This document shows, piece by piece, positions 1 to 7,539 of a stretch of DNA of 64,000 nucleotides. Positions within the stretch are counted from its first letter, which is position 1, and every line of letters starts with the position of its first letter. This DNA is from JAKAGZ01 sp963748105. GTDB lineage: Bacteria; Bacteroidota; Ignavibacteria; Ignavibacteriales; Ignavibacteriaceae. The position numbers and the translations under genes were made by a program. The notes under the pieces are model-generated. The model searched no databases, was not told the DNA's origin, and saw nothing but the letters and a program-made list of their open reading frames with translations. The stretch is from NCBI GenBank assembly GCA_963748105.1, contig CAVVHP010000005.1:1-64000 (forward strand). The letters are read 5' to 3'.

Positions 1-179
1 CTTGAAATGAGTACATTATCCTTGCTTCCAGTGTCCCGCAAAGTTTTTTGAATTCCATATGCCATCATAAGAACGGCTGCAAAGACAAACACAACCAGTG
101 CAACACCGGAAACGGTGATAATATTTGTAAGTCTTCTTTTGGTAAAATTTTTCAGACTATATCTAAATGGTATCTGCAT
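1..179 (-). CDS. ABC transporter permease, FtsX/MacB type (5' part only)
   Basis: The gene starts at 179 and runs off the left edge of the window, so only about 59 residues are visible. They read MQIPFRYSLKNFTKRRLTN, followed by one hydrophobic membrane helix (about residues 19-42), which is the usual N-terminus of MacB/FtsX-like permeases. A good ribosome site (AAAGGAG) lies just before the start. It sits 18 bases after the end of a second permease of the same family, so the two probably form a heteromeric permease powered by the ATPase at 1366-2037. The shown part is too short to assign a substrate. Confidence 0.75.
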   Translation of the reverse strand, partial: MQIPFRYSLKNFTKRRLTNIITVSGVALVVFVFAAVLMMAYGIQKTLRDTGSKDNVLIS

Positions 180-197
180 TTTATCTCCTTTGCAGGG

Positions 198-1358
198 TTA
201 TCCAACAAACCTGAAACCATCAACAATTCTTGTATTTAACGCTCTTTGAATAGGGAAAATAGAAGACAGAACTCCGATTAGAACAGCAGCGCTACAAGCT
301 AATATTACTGTAATTGGTTCAAGCTGAAATATCGGGAAAAATCCTTTAGGAATTACCTGTGAAAATCCCTGCACTATTGGGAATGTTAAAAATAATCCCA
401 CCCCACCACCAATCGCAGAAATAACCAAAGATTCACCCATAATTAATCCTGTAAGATGCCTTCCTGAAAATCCAAGTGTCTTCATAACAGCATACTCCCT
501 TGTTCTTTCCCTGGCAGACATAATCATTGTGTTGCCAAGAACCAGCATTATTATTCCTATTATAACAAATGAAATTACATTCATTGCTGTAATGATGGCA
601 CTTGTTGATGCAAGAAAACCCTGTTGAAAAGCCCGCTCTGATTCTGTTTTTGTTTCCGCAGTTGAGTTTTTGAAAAGTGCATCTATTTTTGCAGAAATTT
701 CTCCGGATTGATTTGGATCATCAATTTTTACAATGTACCAACCAACTTTATTTGCTCTTCCCGGAGATTCTTCTTTCAATCGTTCATTTACATAATCCCA
801 GTGAAACAGCATTTGAGTTCCGTCGGTGGTTTTATCACGCGGCTTATAGATTCCCCTGATAACAAAATCCCACCTTCCCGGATAGATATCACCTTCGAGA
901 GTCATCTGGTCACCGATTTTCAGATTATATTGTTTTGCAATATCGACTCCAATTACACAGGCATTTCTTTCTTTAATAAAATTTTCTTTTTCTTCTTTAG
1001 ATAAGACAAATTCAGGATAAACATCAAAAATTGTATTAGCATCAACAGCCAACCTCGCAAAGAATTGGTTTTTATCTATATAAACTCCGGAAAACCAGTT
1101 TGCATATGTCACCTTAGATATTCCAGGAACGTTTTCAATTTTATTTTTGTAGGCCAGAGGCAGCGGGAAAATAAATGAAACAGCCTGTCTTGTAATCAGC
1201 CGGTTAGCTGATGAAGCCTCTACACCTGCATGCCAGGCTGTAACAACTGTTCTTAACAGACCAAATGCAACAACTGCGATTGCAATTCCCAGGATTGTTA
1301 AAAACGTTCTTAACTTATGACGAAGAGTATTTTTAAAGATCAGTTTAAATACTTTCAT
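198..1358 (-). CDS. ABC transporter permease, FtsX/MacB type
   Basis: The 386-residue protein has the MacB/FtsX layout: a first membrane helix (about 16-40), a large extracytoplasmic domain (about 45-255) and three C-terminal helices (about 260-285, 305-340, 350-375). The motif MSARERTREYAVMKTLGFS before the third helix is typical of FtsX-like permeases. It lies 7 bases downstream of the ATPase gene and upstream of the second permease, so the order on the minus strand is adaptor, ATPase, permease, permease. The family exports lipoproteins, peptides or drugs from the periplasm or inner membrane. The substrate cannot be read from sequence. Confidence 0.88.
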   Translation of the reverse strand: MKVFKLIFKNTLRHKLRTFLTILGIAIAVVAFGLLRTVVTAWHAGVEASSANRLITRQAVSFIFPLPLAYKNKIENVPGISKVTYANWFSGVYIDKNQFFARLAVDANTIFDVYPEFVLSKEEKENFIKERNACVIGVDIAKQYNLKIGDQMTLEGDIYPGRWDFVIRGIYKPRDKTTDGTQMLFHWDYVNERLKEESPGRANKVGWYIVKIDDPNQSGEISAKIDALFKNSTAETKTESERAFQQGFLASTSAIITAMNVISFVIIGIIMLVLGNTMIMSARERTREYAVMKTLGFSGRHLTGLIMGESLVISAIGGGVGLFLTFPIVQGFSQVIPKGFFPIFQLEPITVILACSAAVLIGVLSSIFPIQRALNTRIVDGFRFVG

Positions 1359-1365
1359 AATTCAC

Positions 1366-2037
1366 CTAAACCAGATAGCCTTTATCAAGATTCCTCGTAA
1401 TCCTTGCCTTTTCTGCAGCGTGAGGATCGTGAGTAACAATGATAATAGTTTTTTTGAATTCCTTGTTTAACCTGTCGAGCAATGTTAAAATTTCATCAGC
1501 AGAATTTTTATCAAGATCACCGGTTGGTTCATCAGCTACAAGAAGCAATGGGTCAGTAACAATTGCCCTTGCGATAGCAACTCTTTGTTCCTGTCCGCCG
1601 GAAAGTTGTTTCGGGTAATGGTCCATTCTGTCATCAAGTCCTACAACAGTTAATGCTGTTTCGACGTGTTTTTTTCTTTCAGATTTTGAAAGAGGTGTCA
1701 GAAGTAGCGGAAGTTCCACATTTTCAAATGCGGTTAGAACAGGGATCAGGTTATAAAATTGGAAAACAAATCCAATACTTTGAGCACGCCATTTTGCCAG
1801 TGCAGATTCACTCAAAGTTGAAATATCAGTTCCACCAACAGTAATTGTTCCTGAAGTTGGCTTATCAATACCCGCAATCAGGTTAAGTAAAGTAGTTTTT
1901 CCCGAACCTGATGGTCCCATTAATGCGAGGAAATCACCTTCATCAACTTCGAGCGACAGATTATTTAAAACAGGAATTGAAAAACTATCCCTGGAATATG
2001 TTTTTGAAACATCTTTTACGCTAATTATGGATGACAT
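1366..2037 (-). CDS. ABC transporter ATP-binding protein, MacB/LolD type
   Basis: A 223-residue single-domain ATPase. Walker A is GPSGSGKTT (about residues 41-49), a Q-loop follows (FVFQFYNL), the signature is LSGGQEQR (Q to E at the second glutamine position of the common LSGGQQQR), Walker B is LLLVADEPTGDLD and the switch histidine is in IIIVTHD. These features and the length match the LolD/MacB/FtsE subfamily that pairs with FtsX-like permeases. It lies between the adaptor (25 bases upstream) and the permease (7 bases downstream), so it almost certainly energises them as one complex. Confidence 0.93.
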   Translation of the reverse strand: MSSIISVKDVSKTYSRDSFSIPVLNNLSLEVDEGDFLALMGPSGSGKTTLLNLIAGIDKPTSGTITVGGTDISTLSESALAKWRAQSIGFVFQFYNLIPVLTAFENVELPLLLTPLSKSERKKHVETALTVVGLDDRMDHYPKQLSGGQEQRVAIARAIVTDPLLLVADEPTGDLDKNSADEILTLLDRLNKEFKKTIIIVTHDPHAAEKARITRNLDKGYLV

Positions 2038-2062
2038 TTACCACACCCCGCTATAAAAATAT

Positions 2063-3253
2063 TTATTTAATTGTTACTGACAACCCGTCCTTAATCTGAT
2101 CTGTGATTTTTTGAATTACCTTATCTCCTTCCTCAATTCCTGAAATTATTTCTGTGTAATCTCCGATAATTTTGCCGATTTTAACTTCAATTTCTTTCGC
2201 TCTTTCATCTATTACCTTATACACATACTGTTTCCCTTTAATCTTTCTAATAGCTGTAAACGGTACAACAAGAATTGGTTTCTCAGATAAAGTATTTTCC
2301 TTTACCGCATTTTTAAGAAATAAAACTTTCGTACTCATTTCCGGGAGTACTTTGCTATCATATTTTTTAAATGCAACCTTTACAAGCACCGTAGCTTTTG
2401 AGCGATCAGCAGTAGGTACAATTTTATCAACGTGTCCCGGATAACGCACATCAGGATAAGCATCAAGAGTTATTTCACAATCCTGCCCTGCTTTTATTCT
2501 TTGAATATTTGATTCAGAGACATCCACTTCAACTTGTAAGGAGGACATATCAGCCATTGTAACAACCGCGGCTCGTGAAGTTGTGCTGGCACCAAGTGGA
2601 GAGACTATTTCACCAACGTCTGCATTTTTTGTTAAAACCGTACCATCAAAAGGGGCACGAATCAGAGTGTTCTCTAATGCAACTTCAGCAGCTGTAACCT
2701 GTGCTTTTGCAATTTCTATGGATGCCAGGACTCTTTTATAATTAGCTTCAACCGCATCAAGCTGCATTTGCGTGGTTGCTCCCGACTTCACTAATTTCTC
2801 TTGTCGGTCATAATTATTTTTTGCGTCTGTAAGGCCGGCTTCATTAAACTGCAAATTTGCTTTTGCCTGCTCCAGTTGTGCTTTTATATCGTTGTCTTCG
2901 AGCCGGGCAATAATCTGTCCTTTTTTAACCGCATCACCTTCTACTACACCAAGATAAACTAAACGCCCCGTTGCTTTGGAAGCCACGGAAGCTTTTCTTT
3001 GTGCAACAACATAACCGCTTCCTGTTAAAATGGCATCCGATTCTGATGGTGAAATTTTTGAAGCTGTAACAAGGCTAACTTCTGTTGCGGGAGAAATCAG
3101 ATTATTCCATAATGAAATAATTCCAAAAATTATCAAAGCCAGGACTATTATTGAAATTAAAATCTTTATTAGTTTACTTTTTCTGCCTGAACTTTCAGGA
3201 GTGGATGCCCTGTTAATTTTTAAGGAAGATAAGTCAGCATTTTTATTTTCCAT
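2063..3253 (-). CDS. Periplasmic adaptor (membrane fusion) protein, MacA/HlyD family
   Basis: A 396-residue membrane fusion protein. One N-terminal helix anchors it in the inner membrane (about 28-50). Two lipoyl half-motifs follow (around GRLVYLGVVEGDAVKKG and TLIRAPFDGTVLTKNADVG), separated by a coiled-coil hairpin rich in Ala, Gln and Glu (about 118-190), then beta-barrel and membrane-proximal domains. This is the RND/MacA order. It is the first gene of the ABC operon, so it should link the ATPase/permease pair to an outer-membrane channel. No TolC-like gene is visible here. The 264 bases upstream hold no gene that I can see. Confidence 0.92.
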   Translation of the reverse strand: MENKNADLSSLKINRASTPESSGRKSKLIKILISIIVLALIIFGIISLWNNLISPATEVSLVTASKISPSESDAILTGSGYVVAQRKASVASKATGRLVYLGVVEGDAVKKGQIIARLEDNDIKAQLEQAKANLQFNEAGLTDAKNNYDRQEKLVKSGATTQMQLDAVEANYKRVLASIEIAKAQVTAAEVALENTLIRAPFDGTVLTKNADVGEIVSPLGASTTSRAAVVTMADMSSLQVEVDVSESNIQRIKAGQDCEITLDAYPDVRYPGHVDKIVPTADRSKATVLVKVAFKKYDSKVLPEMSTKVLFLKNAVKENTLSEKPILVVPFTAIRKIKGKQYVYKVIDERAKEIEVKIGKIIGDYTEIISGIEEGDKVIQKITDQIKDGLSVTIK

Positions 3254-3517
3254 AAATAGGTATTCTATCCCTTTTTATTTTCCAAATAATTGAAATTTTA
3301 CATATTTAAAAATAGTATATTAAATCTGTTCCCCAATACCTTTTATCAAAATATTCGGATTTTAAGTAATAGTAATTACAGCACTTACTTGCATTTTTAT
3401 ATAATTTTAGAATCAACAGGGAGGAAAAGTTCGGATATATTTTACCTCTATTTAAATTAGCTCAAAAATATCCTTTAATGTCAACAATAACTTCGTAGAT
3501 AGTACATTATTAGAATT

Positions 3518-3973
3518 TTACCTTATTGTACTTAAGTGTGGTGTATCTTTTATATAATGGACAAGCTGATCAATTGTAAATTCTTTTTCATCAATTACGG
3601 CCTTAACAACATCACCAATTGAAATAAAGCCAACCAGTTTATTATTTTCTAAAACCGGAAGATGACGAATCCTTTTATTTATCATTAAAGCCATGCATTC
3701 TTCAGGACTTCTTTCCGGCTTAACATAAATTACATTATGCGACATTATATCATTAACCAGAGTATCCCGGGAAGATTTACCTACCAATATTACTTTTCTT
3801 GCATAATCTCTTTCGGACATTACGCCAACTGGATTTCCCATTTCATCTTTTACCAGCAAAGCACCAATCCCTTTTTCAGCCATTAATTTTAATGCTTCAA
3901 AAACTGTTGTCTCGGGAGTTACCGACCAGATTTGAGATCCTTTCTTTAATAATATTTCTCTGACAGTTTTCAT
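3518..3973 (-). CDS. CBS domain pair protein
   Basis: The 151 residues are made of two CBS domains (about 8-65 and 75-140) and nothing else. The repeated pattern is visible as GALLVKDEMGNPVGVMSERDYA in the first and IRHLPVLENNKLVGFISIGDVV in the second. Such stand-alone CBS pairs bind adenosine nucleotides and regulate partner enzymes or channels. The partner is unknown. It lies 132 bases beyond the large protease gene on the same strand. A 7-bp hairpin at 4031-4051 between the two lacks a T-tract, so I do not call it a terminator. Confidence 0.9.
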   Translation of the reverse strand: MKTVREILLKKGSQIWSVTPETTVFEALKLMAEKGIGALLVKDEMGNPVGVMSERDYARKVILVGKSSRDTLVNDIMSHNVIYVKPERSPEECMALMINKRIRHLPVLENNKLVGFISIGDVVKAVIDEKEFTIDQLVHYIKDTPHLSTIR

Positions 3974-4105
3974 ATAAGCCTCCGGTTATTTTTACAAAAT
4001 CTGAATCTTTATTTATAACTGACTAAATAGCAAAAGGGGGATTTCCTTTTGTAGAAGATAAGAAAATTTCCTTAAAATACTATAGCTAATTTTAGCCGAT
4101 CTGGC

Positions 4106-7100
4106 CTACCATCCGGGAGAAATTACAAATCCTATCTGCTGGCTGTTCCCCGGCCTCTGAAATGCGTGAGCATAATAAACCTGTCCTATCAGGTATCCAA
4201 ACAAATTAACCCTGGCAGCCACACCGGTTGAAAAAACAGGTACTCTGTCCGGTGTATTCGTCTCAAATGCCAGCCTTGCTCCCTGGCCGCCCGACCAGGC
4301 GACTCCGCCATCAAGAAAGAACGAAATTTCCGTCGGCAAAAAGGGAAAATTTACCAAACCGAACTGCTCGGTTCCAAACAGGGGTATCCTGAACTCCATA
4401 TTGAAGACTCCAATCCTTGAACCAACAAGCCTTTCAAATACTGGGCACCCCGCCGGATTTGAAGCCCCGTTACATTCAGATTGGTTAATCGAGTTAAGGT
4501 CGTATCCCCTCACCCAGGTCGGATAGCCGAGATATAAGGGCGAGAGCCTGTTGCTTTCAGCACCGTTACCGTATCTCCCATAGTGTAATAACCTGAAAGC
4601 CAAAGTGAAAGGTTTGAAGAAGAAATATTTCCTGATATCGGCAGTGAGGCTTACGAAATTAATTGAACCGATTGACGGCTGAACTCCAAACCTGAACCTG
4701 CTCCCGTCAATAGGCGATGTAAACCCACTCAAGGAATAATCCCCTACATAGGCCAGGTCCGATTGGAATAAATTCAGAGCATCAGGCGACGGCAATCCTT
4801 CAGTGTAATTATTAACAATTATATTCCCCACAACCTGTGTATGTTCAGCTTCAACATTATAGCTGATTCTTCTGTAGCCTACCCCGAATTCTATTCTCCG
4901 GTTTTCCGATAAAGGATAAGAACCAAGAAGGTTAACCTGGTTATCAAAAACTCTTTGTTTGTAATAAATGAAATCACGCGCAAGATATTTTTTTCCCTGC
5001 AAACTGACCGTGTCAATAGCACTACCAAAGGAAGCTGAGAGATACGGTATATGCCCTACCGATGCCCCCCAGTTAAACCTGTTTTTCCTGTTATAATACA
5101 ACAGTTGTCCGCCGATATCTTTGAATGTCCCGTTCGCCTGGATAACCCCGCTTAAAATATGATTGCCAAGCATATCGCTGAAGAGCATGCTAACCGCGCC
5201 GCCCAGGTATGTACCGAAACGGTCAAAGCCAACTCCTACCGATGTTTGTCCGACCGAGAAAAGGTGAAGTGACGCGGAGTATTCAGTTTGTTTGAAACTT
5301 GTATCCGGGTTCTCCGGCAAGCCGTGAAGATCATCCGATAAATAATCTTCAACAATGCCTTTGTTTGAATTTTTTATTTCTGGCAAGGAAATATTCCAGG
5401 CGAATTCCCCGGCATTTTTCCTGAAAACGCTGCCTTTTGCTGAATCGGGCGACAAACCATAAATATCATAATCAGCGTGGTTGAAAACATTAAATACCAG
5501 CCGGCCCGATTTTTTCGCTACAGACATTGCTGACGAGAGCGCTGTTAATCCGCTTATTCCGGTTGCTACGTTAGTTACCCTGTAAAACTTGTCGTTATCA
5601 AAAGAATACCTGAAGATATTACTAATGCCATCGGGATTAGAAATAAAATAAATGCTATGACCGTCCGGAGAAAATTGCGGATTAATTAATTTTATTCCTT
5701 TGCCAAGGGAAAGATAATGGGTGGTTTTATTTGGGAGCGAAAACATGGCAATTTTCATAGTGCCGAAAATATATTTATCAAGCCTGGTATCCCCGCCCCT
5801 ATCGGTAACATAAGCAAGTGTTTTACCATCTGTCGACCAGGCAGGCTGAATTTCTGAATAGTTGTCATTTGTAAAATCTGTTAATTCACCGTTATCTAAT
5901 TGATACAAATAAATGTTGCTCGTGCCCCCGTGAGTTCCTGCTACCGCCAGTTTCTTGCCGTCAGGTGACCAGTCAAGCTGCAATATCCCCTCAACATTTT
6001 TTAACTTAAAGGTCTTTTCAATATTCCCGCTATTTACGTCGACTACTGAGATAGCATTATCACCATTTTCCACAACTACAAATGCAAACTTTTTTCCGTC
6101 GGGTGACCAGCTTCCTGAAGAATTAATAAACTGCAGAGCGTCGAAATGGGCATCACTGTTTGAGCTGACAAGTTTTTTATAAACCTTGCCAGTGTGAGCG
6201 TCTATAAGGTACAGGTCAAGTGTCAACAGATTGTGTCTTGCGATTACTGCTACATATTTTCCATCAGGACTGACAACGGGTGATAAATTAATCCCTCCTT
6301 CTTCAACACTAACTTTCTGTCCAACGCTATCGGGTACGGTTTTTCCTTCCAGTTCCCTGTTATAGGTTTTTGTGACTGCTTCTTTCCACTGAACGGAAAG
6401 CGTATCAAGTGGAATACCAATAACTTTTTTGAAAGCACCGTCCCAGCCGGAGTTTATCGAGGTCCGTAATAAATCGGCGACGGATTTATCGCCCCACCTG
6501 CTTCCGATATAAGCCCAGATTGCCTGCCCGTAGCGGTACGGGAAATATTTCGGTTCCCTCCCAACGTCATCAATTGAAGGAACGTCTTTGTTCAAAACAG
6601 CGTCGCGCAGCCACATAGAAGTGAGTTCATCTTTCCTGCCGATCGAAAGATATTCAGCCATTCCCTCAATAAACCATAGAGGAATGCCTGAAGCGCTTTT
6701 AAAACCATTCTTAACTTTCCTGATTAAATCATATTGGAAGGCATGCACAAGCTCATGCCCCAGTACATGATTATTATCGGCGTTTACCCCGGTGAAAGGA
6801 ATGGTAATCCGGTTTTTTAGACCCTCGGTAACACCTCCCGTACCCTGCGAAAGGAAACCCTCAATTACATTTGTTTGCTCAAAATCGGCATGATCTGAAT
6901 AAAGAACCACAGGCTGATTTTTTTCCAGAACATCACCAAAGATATTTTCATATCTTTTTCTCCATCTCTCGAGCATTTCCGCAGCGTTAAATGTTTGATT
7001 TTTTTCCACCGGGTAAAAATAGATATCGAAATTCCGGGTTTTTAGAATATTAAAATTAAAATCTTTGTATTGCACTTTATTCCGGCCAAAGTATCCCTGG

Positions 7101-7177
7101 GAATAGGCAAGATTTGCTAAAATTAAAATAAATAAAAGGGAAAGGAGGCCAAATAAGGATGTTTTCGCAGTTTTCAT
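4106..7177 (-). CDS. Secreted fusion protein: zinc protease (MA clan), TolB-like propeller, Omp85-like barrel
   Basis: A 1023-residue exported protein. A signal peptide covers about residues 1-27. The protease domain has HELVH at 141-145 and a downstream Glu in WFIEGMAEYLS (about 171-175), the gluzincin arrangement. About residues 290-580 hold repeated SPDGK/WSPDGKK blades of a TolB/PD40-like beta-propeller. The last 400 residues alternate beta strands and contain WVRGYD, which fits the conserved VRGF/Y loop of Omp85 barrels, and the protein ends in an aromatic residue (Trp) as outer-membrane proteins do. A consensus sigma70 promoter lies just upstream. The gene looks richer in G and C than its neighbours. 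Domain boundaries are by eye. The fusion suggests a barrel that anchors or exports its own protease. Confidence 0.82.
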   Translation of the reverse strand: MKTAKTSLFGLLSLLFILILANLAYSQGYFGRNKVQYKDFNFNILKTRNFDIYFYPVEKNQTFNAAEMLERWRKRYENIFGDVLEKNQPVVLYSDHADFEQTNVIEGFLSQGTGGVTEGLKNRITIPFTGVNADNNHVLGHELVHAFQYDLIRKVKNGFKSASGIPLWFIEGMAEYLSIGRKDELTSMWLRDAVLNKDVPSIDDVGREPKYFPYRYGQAIWAYIGSRWGDKSVADLLRTSINSGWDGAFKKVIGIPLDTLSVQWKEAVTKTYNRELEGKTVPDSVGQKVSVEEGGINLSPVVSPDGKYVAVIARHNLLTLDLYLIDAHTGKVYKKLVSSNSDAHFDALQFINSSGSWSPDGKKFAFVVVENGDNAISVVDVNSGNIEKTFKLKNVEGILQLDWSPDGKKLAVAGTHGGTSNIYLYQLDNGELTDFTNDNYSEIQPAWSTDGKTLAYVTDRGGDTRLDKYIFGTMKIAMFSLPNKTTHYLSLGKGIKLINPQFSPDGHSIYFISNPDGISNIFRYSFDNDKFYRVTNVATGISGLTALSSAMSVAKKSGRLVFNVFNHADYDIYGLSPDSAKGSVFRKNAGEFAWNISLPEIKNSNKGIVEDYLSDDLHGLPENPDTSFKQTEYSASLHLFSVGQTSVGVGFDRFGTYLGGAVSMLFSDMLGNHILSGVIQANGTFKDIGGQLLYYNRKNRFNWGASVGHIPYLSASFGSAIDTVSLQGKKYLARDFIYYKQRVFDNQVNLLGSYPLSENRRIEFGVGYRRISYNVEAEHTQVVGNIIVNNYTEGLPSPDALNLFQSDLAYVGDYSLSGFTSPIDGSRFRFGVQPSIGSINFVSLTADIRKYFFFKPFTLAFRLLHYGRYGNGAESNRLSPLYLGYPTWVRGYDLNSINQSECNGASNPAGCPVFERLVGSRIGVFNMEFRIPLFGTEQFGLVNFPFLPTEISFFLDGGVAWSGGQGARLAFETNTPDRVPVFSTGVAARVNLFGYLIGQVYYAHAFQRPGNSQQIGFVISPGW

Positions 7178-7499
7178 TAAATCACCATAAATAATTACAT
7201 CGAATCAATTGTAATGGGTATTATATTTTATAAGGGGACAATTGTCAAGCCATTATTATATATATATTTAGGTGGGCCGGCACTTAAGCAGGAGATAAAT
7301 CGTCTCCCGGTGCTTTATCTTACTTGATTTAAAACCAAATTGCCCTACTCGCAGAAGTGGGGTCAAATCCATCTTTGAATAGGGCAATTGATAAGAAATA
7401 CATACAACTATGAAAGTCACATATATTTCTTAGTATAGTCTCCCCTGACTATATTGACAGTTAGCAGGTTTAACTAAGAGCAAATTAAAAAGAACAATT
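7178..7499. other. Intergenic region with several potential stem-loops
   Basis: No open frame of note. Besides the promoter at 7220-7248 I see three inverted repeats: 7286-7315 (AAGCAGGAGA paired with TCTCC...TGCTT, a three-base bulge), 7338-7389 (AATTGCCCTA with TAGGGCAATT, 32-base loop) and 7434-7453 (TATAGTC with GACTATA, 6-base loop). They lie between the cytochrome terminator and the promoter of the next gene. They could belong to a small RNA, an old mobile element remnant, or be chance. Confidence 0.45.
7220..7248 (-). promoter_or_regulatory. Consensus sigma70 promoter of the protease-barrel gene
   Basis: On the minus strand TTGACA (7248-7243) and TATAAT (7225-7220) are separated by exactly 17 bases, a perfect match to the bacterial housekeeping consensus. 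Transcription would start near 7213, giving a leader of about 36 bases before the start codon at 7177. A perfect 10-base palindrome, GACAATTGTC (7237-7246), overlaps the -35 box and could bind a regulator. Confidence 0.75.
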
Positions 7500-7521
7500 G
7501 TGAGGGGAATACTCCCCTCAC
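7500..7521 (-). terminator. Rho-independent terminator of the cytochrome gene
   Basis: GTGAGGGGA (7500-7508) pairs perfectly with TCCCCTCAC (7513-7521) around a 4-base loop. On the minus strand the stem is followed by CAATTGTTCTTTTTAA, a T-rich tract. It lies 19 bases after the stop of the cytochrome gene. Confidence 0.85.
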
Positions 7522-7539
7522 ATCGTGCAGAAAATTGAA

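Noticed and set aside
4031..4051. CAAAAGG/CCTTTTG hairpin as a terminator of the protease-barrel gene
   Set aside because: Stem of 7 AT-rich pairs and no T tract on the minus strand; too weak to call.
6250..6438. Several long antisense frames inside coding genes (for example 6250-6438, 708-1004, 38303-38620)
   Set aside because: They lie within clear genes, lack ribosome sites and show no protein features.
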